A DNA stretch of 64,000 bases from an uncultured Pseudohongiella sp. (GTDB taxonomy: Bacteria; Pseudomonadota; Gammaproteobacteria; Pseudomonadales; Pseudohongiellaceae). The translations under genes were made by a program, and so were the position numbers. How positions within the stretch are numbered: position 1 is the first letter of the stretch; every line of letters starts with the position of its first letter. Positions 26,713 to 38,508 of this stretch are shown here, one piece after another. The DNA is taken from assembly GCA_951812965.1 (NCBI GenBank), contig OX638341.1:1842438-1906437 (forward strand). The letters run 5' to 3'. The notes under the pieces were generated by a model. The model did not search any database and was not told where the DNA came from. It saw nothing but the letters and a program-made list of their open reading frames with translations.

Positions 26713-27768
26713 TTATGACAGTTCTGTAATATAGAACATGCAATCCTTGCGGGCGATTTCGGGATTCGTCGTCACCATGAAAAGTTTCAACTTTCGCCCG
26801 GGATAGAGACGGCCTTCCTCCAACCTGAAGTACTCTTTTGCGGGTGTCGTTCCATCGCCATTTCGCACGCGCAGATTGTTCTCCAGTTCCCCGGAAACGA
26901 AACCGAGCAGGGTATCAGGCCCGACATGACCGAAATTGTGATTTTCCACAGACGGCAGCAAGGTTACGCCGTCGTCGAGCAAGCTGTGTTCGCCATAGGC
27001 GATCTCGCTGCCTTCGGTCAGTTCCAGCCGCATGGGATGATGGAAGTATTCGAGCGACATCTCCGCCGGGCTGGCGTCCAGCACATTTTCGAACGTGAAA
27101 TAGCGCGTCAGTCCTTCGCCGGCGAGCATGGCCGATTCTCGATCCTCGGCGCCGCCGCATTCGACCGTGACTATGGGCATGTCCGCGCGCGTGCGTTCCA
27201 TCAGCGAGCCGAGCCGCAGGTCCGTGACGATCATGCGGTGGGTAAACAGCGAGATCAGCGCTGCGTGGCGCGGTTCCATTTCGGTGCTGATCCCGAAAGA
27301 GGGGCTCGAGCCGGAAGTGTTATGGACATCGACCACGCATTCCGGTTTCGCGGCTTCGATCAATGCGATCATTTCCCGTGCGAGATGGTCAACTTCCGTA
27401 TCGCCGAAAGGCGGAGTGAAACAACGGTTTAGATCCTTGCTGTGCGGCAGCATGCGATAGACGAAGCCGGGGGCCTGCTTGGCCGCGTCAACCGAGGGAA
27501 TGAAGCAGATCATGTTGACCGCGGGGCGCAAACCGAGCCGCAGCAACTCGTAGAGCGCATGCAGACCGCCGGGTTCGTTGCCGTGCATCAGCGTCGCCAT
27601 AGCCCGGCAACGGCTGCTGTCATTGCCGGTCAGATGGATGCAGGTGGGACCGTGCAGGCGATGCAGGAATTCCAGCGCGCTGGCGCCGAGCGAGTGGGGG
27701 TCCGGATCATGCCAGTGATGGAACAGTCCCCGAATTTCGCCTTCGGATTCCGCGTGTTTTACTTCCAT
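26713..27768 (-). CDS. Succinylglutamate desuccinylase/aspartoacylase-family zinc hydrolase
   Basis: A 351-residue M14-like deacylase. Zinc ligands are H62 and E65 (LMHGNEPGG) and H149 (VVDVHNTSG); KDLNRCF at 111-117 is the conserved RDLNR-type motif and VECGG carries the likely catalytic Glu. Family members remove acyl groups from amino acids. It overlaps the upstream GCS2-like gene by 10 bp, so the two are an operon and probably act on the same amide or peptide-like compound. It is not in an arginine-degradation (ast) cluster, so AstE is an unlikely identity. Confidence 0.85.
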   Translation of the reverse strand: MEVKHAESEGEIRGLFHHWHDPDPHSLGASALEFLHRLHGPTCIHLTGNDSSRCRAMATLMHGNEPGGLHALYELLRLGLRPAVNMICFIPSVDAAKQAPGFVYRMLPHSKDLNRCFTPPFGDTEVDHLAREMIALIEAAKPECVVDVHNTSGSSPSFGISTEMEPRHAALISLFTHRMIVTDLRLGSLMERTRADMPIVTVECGGAEDRESAMLAGEGLTRYFTFENVLDASPAEMSLEYFHHPMRLELTEGSEIAYGEHSLLDDGVTLLPSVENHNFGHVGPDTLLGFVSGELENNLRVRNGDGTTPAKEYFRLEEGRLYPGRKLKLFMVTTNPEIARKDCMFYITELS

Positions 27769-29234
27769 CGCGCCACCGGAATATTCGCGGCGCTGTTGGC
27801 GCGATACTGTGTCAGCATCTCTATCAGCGCTTCGCGCTTGTACATGTCGCGCCGCAATTCGGCGACTTTTTCGAGTTGCCAGCGCGCTCCCGTCTTGCGT
27901 GCCGAAAGACGCTCTTCGACGATGTCGAGCAGGGGCATGAAATCGTCTTCACGAAAGCCCATGCCCGCGAGTTTTTCCGGCACCCGCGGCAGCAGTTTTT
28001 CGAGCAGCGCCGGCACCGGGAAGTACTCCGGCTGAATCTGGGTCGAAGATGGCCAGAACAGGTCCGCCTCGAGACCGTTCTGGGCGGCGCGATAGAAATT
28101 CGCCGTGCAATAGTTGAAGGGAATCGCCGGCAGCAGGTCGGTAATGTGTTCTTGCATGACCTTGGTCAGGCCTATGGCAAGCACGGCGTTCGCCAGCATG
28201 TCGACCAGGCTCGGCCCGGCCGGCAGGGAACGGAACTCGATGCGCAAGTGACCGCCGTCGGCGGGGTCGTAAACCGGCCGGTTCCAGAGCCAGATCGATC
28301 CTTGTTGCAGTCGCAGTTCGCTTAGCGAGGGAACACCTCCGGATTTGACTACGGCCACAGAGTCTTCTTCATCGCACATGGCAAGAATCGGCCGGTACAG
28401 CATGGCGGCTTCGGCGAACAGTTCGAACGGGCTGTTGCGAATCCAGTTATTGCCGAAGTTGACCCTGGCCGGAATCGGATGCATGCCGTCCTTGGGCCGG
28501 CAGTCGATCGACTGCTTGAACAGGGGAATGCGCGTTTCCTGCCACAGCCGATGGCCGAACAATGTCGGCGAATTGGCCGCCAGGGCCACTACCAGCGGTG
28601 TTATCAACTGGGCGGCGTTGTAGAACTCCGCATATTCCCGGGGCGGAACGCGCAAGTGGATTTGGAACGAGGTATTGGCGCCTTCCAGGGTTACGTCGTC
28701 CACGGCGAGTTGCAAGGTGTCGGCGCCGGTAATGGCGATTGTGAAGGGCCCGCCGCGGATGTGGGTCAATTCTCTGGTCAGAGCTTCGAAACGGGGCAAT
28801 TTGGTCATCGCGTGATAACCGATATCCGACTGTTGCAAGGTCGGCAGGATGCCCACGGGCACCGCGGAACCGTTCCATTGCGCGGCGCAGGCATTGATCT
28901 TGTCGATGGCGGCGAGGGCTTCCTGCTGGGTCTTGCCGAAGCAGTGATCCGAAATCAGGCTGGGGCTGAAGTTGTATTCGAGATTGTAACGATTCAGTTC
29001 CAGAGTAAGTTGCGGGTCGTCGAGTTCCGCGATGATCTCCTGGTTGACGTGGAGGGGCTGGCCCTGCGGGTCGACGATATACAGTTCCAGTTCCGCGCCG
29101 AAAGTCAGGTCGCCTTCGCCGAAATCCGGTCTTTGCAGTAATTGCTCGAGCGCCGAAAGATTGGCCCGCAGCCTTTCGCCGAAGTGTTGGAACTCTTCGC
29201 TGCTGAATTCGAAATTGGCAATTTCCTGGCCCAT
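27759..29234 (-). CDS. GCS2-family carboxylate-amine ligase (glutamate-cysteine ligase-like)
   Basis: A 491-residue protein of the GCS2 family: LTFGAELELYIVDPQGQPL near the N terminus, then ELNRYNLEYNFSP, IGILPTL-like GILPTLQQSD, and HIRGGPFTIAITGADTLQLA. The family makes gamma-glutamyl or related amide bonds with ATP; many members are not true glutathione enzymes. The 10-bp overlap with the aspartoacylase-like gene suggests a ligase/hydrolase pair for an unidentified metabolite. Confidence 0.85.
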   Translation of the reverse strand: MGQEIANFEFSSEEFQHFGERLRANLSALEQLLQRPDFGEGDLTFGAELELYIVDPQGQPLHVNQEIIAELDDPQLTLELNRYNLEYNFSPSLISDHCFGKTQQEALAAIDKINACAAQWNGSAVPVGILPTLQQSDIGYHAMTKLPRFEALTRELTHIRGGPFTIAITGADTLQLAVDDVTLEGANTSFQIHLRVPPREYAEFYNAAQLITPLVVALAANSPTLFGHRLWQETRIPLFKQSIDCRPKDGMHPIPARVNFGNNWIRNSPFELFAEAAMLYRPILAMCDEEDSVAVVKSGGVPSLSELRLQQGSIWLWNRPVYDPADGGHLRIEFRSLPAGPSLVDMLANAVLAIGLTKVMQEHITDLLPAIPFNYCTANFYRAAQNGLEADLFWPSSTQIQPEYFPVPALLEKLLPRVPEKLAGMGFREDDFMPLLDIVEERLSARKTGARWQLEKVAELRRDMYKREALIEMLTQYRANSAANIPVARWK

Positions 29235-29338
29235 TCTTCTCTTTTTCCTTCCGGGCGGGGCCGCCCTGTGAGCGCCGCTAGACTACATTCTTGAACCCTT
29301 GTCGTAAAGGAGTTTCACCGTACCACAGCGCCCCTGTC

Positions 29339-29399
29339 GTCATTCCGCGCGGAATGACAGAAAGGGTTGGGGAATGACAGAAAGGGTTGTCATTCCGCG
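29339..29399. repeat. GGAATGACA inverted repeats at the 3' end of selB
   Basis: A perfect 20-bp palindrome GTCATTCCGCGCGGAATGAC (29339-29358) is followed by two direct GGAATGACAGAAAGGGTTG strings and a GTCATTCCGCG copy that covers the selB stop codon. On the minus strand GGAATGACA and TGTCATTCC can pair just after the stop. There is no U-tract, so terminator function is doubtful. Confidence 0.7.
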
Positions 29400-31351
29400 T
29401 CGAACAGCTTCTCGCGATTGGCGCGCATGAACCGGATGTTTCCGTCCCGGCGCGTGAAACCGATGCCGTCGAAATACTCGAGAATCTCTATGCAAAGATT
29501 GCGGCCGATGCCGCTCGCATCGCGAAAGGCGACCACGGAAAAGCGCTCTTTTCCGCCTGGGCCACCGGCCAGTTTTTCTACCAGCTCGGCGAGGTCGCGA
29601 ATCGTTTCCGGCAGATAATGCCGATTGTCCGCCACCTTCACCAGCTTGTCCGAAATTTCCGCCTGACGAAGGATTTTCTCCAGCGCGGCAAGGGGCAGTC
29701 CCGTCATTTCCGCCAGCTCCCGCGTACGCGGAGGAATCTTTTCCGACTTCTGCAGGATGGGCCGCAGTTTTTGCAGGAGCTGTTCGACCTGCTCGCCGAG
29801 CCGGGTGCTATGGCCGGGCATGTGCAAAAGCGAACCGCTGCGTTCCACTGCGCCCTCGTCGAGCAAGCGCGCGAGCAGCGCTTTCAGCAGTGGCCGCGAG
29901 ATGCGTAATTCCGTTGCCCTCGGCAGTTGAGATTCACCGATGCCCTGGCGGTCGGGATGAGCGCGATGATAGCTCGCGACTGCGGCGAGCACCGCGTCCC
30001 GATGCCGCCGGAAATGTTCCCGGCCAAGCAATCGCGGATATTCGCCTGTTTCCGTGTTCAAGGCGATGCAATCGACTGGAGACTGTTGCATCTTTCGCGC
30101 CAGGCTTGCAATTGCCCCGGCGCCGAGATTGCGATTCAGGCTGAACTGGTCGAGATTGAGCCCGTCGGGCAACAGCTCGATCAATGCCCGGCACGCCGCC
30201 TCGGATTCCCGGTCCATGGCGGCGAGCAATTCCAGCCGCTCGCGGGAATCGCGGCCGCGTGCCGGCACAAATATATCGACCACCCAGCCGCCGCCCAAAG
30301 TGTGACTCGCCGCCGGGTCGCGCAGGATGAAGCGGTCGCCGTACAACACATGCACCGGTTCCCGGGTTTTCACCTGGAACCAGGTGCTTTCGCCGAGTCG
30401 GCGCAAGGTCGCCAGGTAATGACCGGCGCCGACATGCAAGTGGTAGCGCGTATTGGGCCGCGGTTCGTCCGCCCCCGGCAAGAGCCGTAAACATGCATCG
30501 AAGCGGGTGACCGGATGTTGCAGCCGGGCATCGAGCAGCCAGTCGCCACGGCCGGCCAGACCTTGCTCGAGCGTGACGGTAAGCGCCGCGCGCTCGCCTT
30601 GCCGCAACCGGTCCCTGTCTTCCTGGTGAACCCGGATGCCGCGAACCCTGGTTTCGGTCCCGCTGCCGCTGTGCAGCAGCGAATTCCCGGAGGCAGCCTC
30701 GCCATCGCGGCAACTTCCGGTGACCACCGTGCCGATACCGCGCACGCTGAAACTGCGATCGATGAGAAATCGGAACAAGCGGTCTTCGGCTGCCTGTGCG
30801 CGCCGGTATTTTGTCAGCAACAATTTGTGCAGAAAGTTGGCCAGGCGGTCGATGCCGTCGCCATCGATGTTCGACACCGGAAATACCGGAGCGTCGGCAA
30901 GACCGCTGCCGGCAAGCAGTTCGCGGACTTCGGCCTTGACCTTGTGCAGCCGGGTCTTGCTCGCACGATCGATCTTCGTAAGGGCTACGCAGCCCGAGCG
31001 GATATTGAGCAGGTCGAGGATGGCCGCGTGTTCTTCGGTCTGGGGCATGACGCCGTCGTCCGCGGCAACCACCAGCATCGCGCCGTCCACGGCGCCCACA
31101 CCGGCGAGCATGTTGCCGATGAAATCGATATGCCCGGGAACGTCGACGAAGCCGAGCAGGCATTCGTCGCCATCCGCTTCGTATTGCTTGTAGGCAAAGC
31201 CGAGATTGATCGACAACCCGCGCTTCTTTTCCTCGGCGAGCGTGTCGGTATCGACCCCGGTCAGATTGCGCACCAGCAGAGTCTTGCCGTGATCGACATG
31301 ACCCGCCGTGGCGACCGTCAGCGAGCGGTGGCGGGGCAGGCTCCGGGTCAT
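29390..31351 (-). CDS. selB: Selenocysteine-specific translation elongation factor SelB
   Basis: A 653-residue GTPase. The G domain carries GHVDHGKT, DTLAEEKKRGLSINLGFAY, DVPGHIDFIGNML and ALTKIDRA; the EEKKRGxxIxLG switch is the SelB signature, as opposed to EF-Tu. Two beta-barrel domains follow, then C-terminal winged helices (about residues 400-650) that bind the SECIS hairpin in mRNA. It delivers Sec-tRNA to UGA. It lies 21 bp downstream of lldP on the same strand, an unusual companion. Its stop codon falls in an inverted repeat. Confidence 0.95.
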   Translation of the reverse strand: MTRSLPRHRSLTVATAGHVDHGKTLLVRNLTGVDTDTLAEEKKRGLSINLGFAYKQYEADGDECLLGFVDVPGHIDFIGNMLAGVGAVDGAMLVVAADDGVMPQTEEHAAILDLLNIRSGCVALTKIDRASKTRLHKVKAEVRELLAGSGLADAPVFPVSNIDGDGIDRLANFLHKLLLTKYRRAQAAEDRLFRFLIDRSFSVRGIGTVVTGSCRDGEAASGNSLLHSGSGTETRVRGIRVHQEDRDRLRQGERAALTVTLEQGLAGRGDWLLDARLQHPVTRFDACLRLLPGADEPRPNTRYHLHVGAGHYLATLRRLGESTWFQVKTREPVHVLYGDRFILRDPAASHTLGGGWVVDIFVPARGRDSRERLELLAAMDRESEAACRALIELLPDGLNLDQFSLNRNLGAGAIASLARKMQQSPVDCIALNTETGEYPRLLGREHFRRHRDAVLAAVASYHRAHPDRQGIGESQLPRATELRISRPLLKALLARLLDEGAVERSGSLLHMPGHSTRLGEQVEQLLQKLRPILQKSEKIPPRTRELAEMTGLPLAALEKILRQAEISDKLVKVADNRHYLPETIRDLAELVEKLAGGPGGKERFSVVAFRDASGIGRNLCIEILEYFDGIGFTRRDGNIRFMRANREKLFDAE

Positions 31352-31372
31352 GGCATCGCGCCGGACTCCGAT

Positions 31373-33151
31373 TCAGGCCGGCCGGCGGTTGTAACGCACG
31401 ATCAGGGCGATCATCAGCGCCGTGATCATCGCGACTACGATAAATCCCGCGTTGAAGATGCCGCCGGTGACGATGCCATAGCCGATCGAGCCGGTAACCA
31501 GCGCGTAATACAGGAAGGGCAGCAGGGTCTTGCGGATCACCGCGCCTTCCTTGCCGACCAGCCCCACCACCGCCGATGCGGCCACCACGTTGTGCACACA
31601 GATGATGTTGCCGGAAGCGCCGCCGACCGCCTGCAAGGCGACGATCCAGGTCGGGTCGACCAGGATGCGCTCGCCGACTCCGAATTGGAACAGCGAGAAC
31701 ATCATGTTGCTGACGGTATTGCTGCCGGCGACAAAAGCGCCGAGACCGCCGATGAAGGTCGAAAAGAAGGGCCAGGCCGAACCGGCGATATTGGCCACGC
31801 CTTCCGCCAGGGCGATGGGCATTTGCTCGTATCCGGCCGCGCCGCCGCTGGAGTTGATGAACACCTGCACCATGGGCACGGTGAAAACCAGTGCTGCCGA
31901 AGCCGGCAGCAAGGTACGCAGGGAACTGCCGAAAGCTGCCCGGTATTCGCCCATGCGCATGCTGTGCAGCAATATCGTCAGCAGGGAAACAATGATGAAA
32001 ATCGTGCCCGGCGACCATAGCGGCTGGAACGAGGCGCTGATGTCGCTGCCGAAAATCTCCGCCCAGGACCAGGTGATGAATGGGTTTGCAGCGCGCAGAA
32101 AGGGCTCCAGTCCTACTTGCGGCAGCCTTGTGAGCACCAGCAGGCCGGCCACGAAGAGATACGGCGACCAGGCTTTCAGCAGGCTCATGCGATGGTCGGG
32201 GTCGGGCACGTGGCCGCGGTCCTGCAATGTGCCGGTCCATTCTTCATCCCAGTTCTCCCGAACGTCGAAATCCCAGGTGTCCTCAGCTTTTGGCACGAGG
32301 AAACCCTTGCGCGCCGCGGACACGACGATGGCCAGACCAATCAGGCCGCCGAACATCGACGGAAACTCGGGGCCGAACACGGACGCCACGATGACGTAGG
32401 GAATCGTCATCGCCAGGGCGGCGAACAAGGCAAACTTCCAGACCTGGAAGCCGGCGGCAAAGCTGCGCTCCGGGCCGAAGAATCGCGTCATGATCGCAGT
32501 CACCAGCAAGGGCACGAAAGTTCCCGCCAGTGCATGAATGATGGCGACCTTGGTGGCGATGAAGGCGAGGAAGGCATCCCATTCGGTAAAGCCGCGTTCC
32601 AGGGCGTAGGCGGCCATTTCCGGGTCCGCCGACAGCCCGGTGTTTATACCGACCAGGATTGGCGTGCCCATGGCGCCGAAGGATACCGGGGTGCTCTGGA
32701 TGATCATTCCCGCGACTACCGCGGCCATGGCCGGAAAACCGAGTCCGACCATTAGCGGTACGGCTACCGCCGCCGGCGTGCCGAATCCCGCCGAGCCTTC
32801 GATGAAGGACCCGAACAGCCAGGCGATGATGATGACCTGCACCCGGCGGTCCGGGCTGATGTCGGAAAAGCCCTCGCGGATGGCGTACATGGCGCCGCTC
32901 TGGCGCAGGGTGTTGAGCAGCAATATGGCGCCGAAGATGATGAAGATCAGGGTCGCGGCAACGATCAGCCCGTTGACGCTCGCCGCCAGGATCTTGGTGA
33001 GCGGCACCTGCCAAACCAGCCAGGCCAGTACGAAAGCCACGACATAGGCAATCGGCATGGCGCGGCTGGCGGGCCAGCGCAGCAGTACCAGGAAAACGGC
33101 CACCGACAGGATCGGTAATAGCGAAAGAAGGGCGAGGACACCGATACTCAT
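31373..33151 (-). CDS. lldP: L-lactate permease
   Basis: A 592-residue membrane protein with about 12-14 helices and the LctP-family block [29 protein letters not shown], followed by [16 protein letters not shown] and, near the C terminus, [20 protein letters not shown]. It imports lactate (and glycolate in some species) with protons. No lactate dehydrogenase genes are adjacent; selB follows 21 bp downstream and a large repeat array lies upstream of its start. Confidence 0.93.
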   Translation of the reverse strand: MSIGVLALLSLLPILSVAVFLVLLRWPASRAMPIAYVVAFVLAWLVWQVPLTKILAASVNGLIVAATLIFIIFGAILLLNTLRQSGAMYAIREGFSDISPDRRVQVIIIAWLFGSFIEGSAGFGTPAAVAVPLMVGLGFPAMAAVVAGMIIQSTPVSFGAMGTPILVGINTGLSADPEMAAYALERGFTEWDAFLAFIATKVAIIHALAGTFVPLLVTAIMTRFFGPERSFAAGFQVWKFALFAALAMTIPYVIVASVFGPEFPSMFGGLIGLAIVVSAARKGFLVPKAEDTWDFDVRENWDEEWTGTLQDRGHVPDPDHRMSLLKAWSPYLFVAGLLVLTRLPQVGLEPFLRAANPFITWSWAEIFGSDISASFQPLWSPGTIFIIVSLLTILLHSMRMGEYRAAFGSSLRTLLPASAALVFTVPMVQVFINSSGGAAGYEQMPIALAEGVANIAGSAWPFFSTFIGGLGAFVAGSNTVSNMMFSLFQFGVGERILVDPTWIVALQAVGGASGNIICVHNVVAASAVVGLVGKEGAVIRKTLLPFLYYALVTGSIGYGIVTGGIFNAGFIVVAMITALMIALIVRYNRRPA

Positions 33152-33233
33152 GACTTTTCTTCCCGGAAGAGTTGGCGACGGCTAGAGACTAGCAGATATG
33201 ATTACTGGAAAGAAACGAGGCGCCGGCTTGAGC

Positions 33234-33732
33234 GGGCGAGGCATGCCTCGCCCCTACAACCTGCCTGAATGGTATTGTAGGGGCTGGGGACCAGTTTTCC
33301 GTCGCGAAGCACGTATGTTTTCCTCCTACAACCTGCCTGAATGGTATTGTAGGGGCTGGGGACCAGATTTCCGTCGCGAAGCACGCATGTTTTCCTCCTA
33401 CAACCTGCCTGAATGGTATTGTAGGGGCTGGGGACCAGTTTTCCGTCGCGAAGCACGCATGTTTTCCTCCTACAACCCGCCTGAATGGTATTGTAGGGGC
33501 TGGGGATCAGTTTTCCGTCGCGAAGCACGCATGTTTTCCTCCTACAACCTGCCTGAATGGTATTGTAGGGGCTGGGGACCAGTTTTCCGTCGCGAAGCAC
33601 GTATGTTTTCCTCCTACAACCTGCCTGAATGGTATTGTAGGGGCTGGGGACCAGTTTTCCGTCGCGAAGCACGCATGTTTTCCTCCTACAACCCGCCTGA
33701 ATGATATTGTAGGGGCTGGGCATGCCCAGCCC
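33234..33732. repeat. Seven-copy 72-bp array capped by two perfect REP-like palindromes
   Basis: Copies start (CTACAA) at 33254, 33326, 33398, 33470, 33542, 33614 and 33686, exactly 72 bp apart and nearly identical. Each holds CTACAA, 15 bp, then TTGTAGGGGCTGGGG, so CTAC/GTAG heads face inwards as in the pair at 9037-9067. The left end is GGGCGAGGCATGCCTCGCCC (33234-33253) and the right end GGGCTGGGCATGCCCAGCCC (33713-33732). 72 is a multiple of three, so long frames are open on both strands; they are not considered genes. It occupies most of the 590 bp between lldP and ppdK. Confidence 0.93.
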
Positions 33733-33741
33733 GAGCGAACA

Positions 33742-36474
<2,733 letters not shown>

Positions 36475-36693
36475 GATTTTCCCGTCGAAAAAGTTCATTT
36501 TTCGGCAGTCACGACTTCATGGCTCCGGGCGAATGTTTGCCGCCGGGGGCGAATGGAATCTGACTGCGTGGTTGTTGGGCTCACGGCGAATCTGCCATCC
36601 CGCCATGCGGGGCGATTTCGATGTCTGCCACGGGAGAGGCAGAATAATTCACCGGTCCGACAAAATCCAGTTTCGATCAACCGACGTGAGTTT

Positions 36694-38424
36694 TCAGCGA
36701 GGTATGACCGGCAATATCAGCCTTGACGGATGTTGTTCGCTCATGTGTATCGTCTGTCGCGCAACCTGCATCTCGGTGGTTTTCGCGAATGGCGCGCCGG
36801 TATTCAGATTTCGGGCCAGCCTGGGATAGTTGCTGCTGGTGACATCCAGGCGCAGGCGATCGCCCGGCTCAAGCAGGTAGCTCGTCGCCCACATGTCGAT
36901 GACATACGGGTAAACGGCGCCAGGCTGCAACGGAATTTCCTGCTCGAACCCTTCCCGATAACGGGCGCGAATGACGCCGTCCACGAGATTGAACGAGAAT
37001 CCGTCAGGCTTCACTACGACCAGCTTGACCATGAAGTCGGTATCGACGGCGCTGCTCGATGCGTATATTTCAGCCGACAGGGGACCGGTGATCTCGGTCT
37101 CTTCGGCAAAAGGTTCCGTCAGGAAGCGCAGAATGTCGTCACGCTCGTCCAGAGCGCGCTGATCGTGGGGGCCGCGCAAGGTGGGTTCCATGATATTGCC
37201 GCCCAGGGTCGGTGTCGGGTCCGCGGGGTCGTAGGTATATTGCAGCTCTCCCACGATCTCCGCCGACGGGGTAAGCGCCAGCGAGCCGTCTTCATGCAGG
37301 AAGTAGTCTGTGTAGCTGGTATTCGCGAGCGGCCACTGGTCTTCCTCGCGCCATACGTTTTCTCCCATCACGAAAATTCGGATCGGTTTGCCTTCGGGCG
37401 CCGGCCCGTCCTTCAGCCAATAGTCGAACCATTCCAGCAGCAAGTCTTCCACACCGATCAGGGCATCGGGGCCGAAATCAAGATCGCCGACGACGGAAGA
37501 CTGATTCCATCCATGTGGCCAGGGGCCGATGATCAACCGCTGGCCCTGTCGCGCAGCCTCGGTCGCGGCTTCCCTGGTCATGGTCTGGTAACTGCCGATG
37601 GTGCTGCGCAGGAAAACATCGTACCAACCGCCCATGTTCAGCGCCGGCACCGACATTTCGGGTGCACGGGCCTCGAGATTCAGTGGCCGCCAATAGGCAT
37701 CGTAGGAGGGATGCGCCAGCCAGTCCTGGAAATGCCGCACGTCGAAACCGAGATTTTCTCCCAATGTCTCCAGTGGGAGATGACCTATGCCGTTTATCCA
37801 GTCGATCGGGTAGTTCATGTTCGTGCGGCTTCCGGCCTGGGCAATGCCCCATCGCGCCCTGGACAAGAGCGAAAAAGCCCCGCCGGGGTAAGCGACGTCA
37901 CGATAGTAGTTGCCCGGGCTTACGGCCGGCGCGATCGCCACCAGCGCGGGATTGCGGTTCAGCGCCGCCAGCCATTGCACTGAGGCGAGATAGGAAGAAC
38001 CGAACATGCCGACCTGGCCGTCCGACCAGGGCTGTTCGGCAATCCAGGTAAGAGTATCGTCGCCGTCGTTGATTTCCTGAAAATAGGGATACCAGCGACC
38101 GTCGGAATCGTAACGCCCGCGCACGGTCTGAAAGACGAACGCGTAGCCGTTGGCGGTGGCGAACTTCGAATAACGCAGGCGCAGGTCGGTCGAGCCGTTG
38201 GAGTACATGTCGCGTACCAGCAGCGTGGGATACTGGCCACCTTCCGCCGGCAGGTACACATCGGTCGTCAATCGAACGCCGTCGCGCATTTCCACGGGTA
38301 CGTGGTAGAAGGTCTTGACTGCCTCCGGAAAATCTTCTTCATAGTTCTGAAAGCTCTGCCCGCTTACCGGGCCGGCAATCAGGAAGACGAGCAAAGTGAC
38401 GCAAAGCTGGAATGTCTTCGACAT
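36694..38424 (-). CDS. CocE/NonD-family alpha/beta hydrolase, exported
   Basis: A 576-residue protein with a signal peptide (LCVTLLVFLIAGPVSGQ). The catalytic core begins VPVEMRDGVRLTTDVYLPAEGGQYPTLLVRD; the nucleophile Ser is in VGMFGSSYLASVQWLAA. The C-terminal jelly-roll domain of X-Pro dipeptidyl peptidase/cocaine esterases is visible (ITGPLSAEIYASSSAVDTDFMVKLVVVKPDG, then LEPGDRLRLDVTSSNYPRLARNLN). It hydrolyses esters or peptides in the periplasm. It is on the same strand as, and 84 bp downstream of, nothing but lies upstream of ppdK's promoter region; the receptor gene ending at 38509 is co-directional. Confidence 0.88.
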   Translation of the reverse strand: MSKTFQLCVTLLVFLIAGPVSGQSFQNYEEDFPEAVKTFYHVPVEMRDGVRLTTDVYLPAEGGQYPTLLVRDMYSNGSTDLRLRYSKFATANGYAFVFQTVRGRYDSDGRWYPYFQEINDGDDTLTWIAEQPWSDGQVGMFGSSYLASVQWLAALNRNPALVAIAPAVSPGNYYRDVAYPGGAFSLLSRARWGIAQAGSRTNMNYPIDWINGIGHLPLETLGENLGFDVRHFQDWLAHPSYDAYWRPLNLEARAPEMSVPALNMGGWYDVFLRSTIGSYQTMTREAATEAARQGQRLIIGPWPHGWNQSSVVGDLDFGPDALIGVEDLLLEWFDYWLKDGPAPEGKPIRIFVMGENVWREEDQWPLANTSYTDYFLHEDGSLALTPSAEIVGELQYTYDPADPTPTLGGNIMEPTLRGPHDQRALDERDDILRFLTEPFAEETEITGPLSAEIYASSSAVDTDFMVKLVVVKPDGFSFNLVDGVIRARYREGFEQEIPLQPGAVYPYVIDMWATSYLLEPGDRLRLDVTSSNYPRLARNLNTGAPFAKTTEMQVARQTIHMSEQHPSRLILPVIPR

Positions 38425-38508
38425 GAAAAATGCTCCTCATTCAATCGTGGTTCAGGAGTGGGTACATCGCGAACCCGGGAGCGAAACGCCCCCGGGCGCG
38501 ATGTTCGG

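Noticed and set aside
29934-32240. Very long antisense and alternative-frame open stretches over selB and lldP (also at 33862-35283 over ppdK)
   Set aside because: Typical high-GC shadow frames; Arg/Ala/Gly/Pro-rich with no family patterns, while the genes on the other frame have clear motifs.
33198-33723. Long open frames on both strands across the 72-bp array (about 170 residues each)
   Set aside because: They exist because 72 is divisible by three and the unit lacks stops; the peptides are just the repeat translated, with no start signal.
33234-33732. CRISPR array
   Set aside because: The whole 72-bp period is repeated with no variable spacers, and no cas genes are present.
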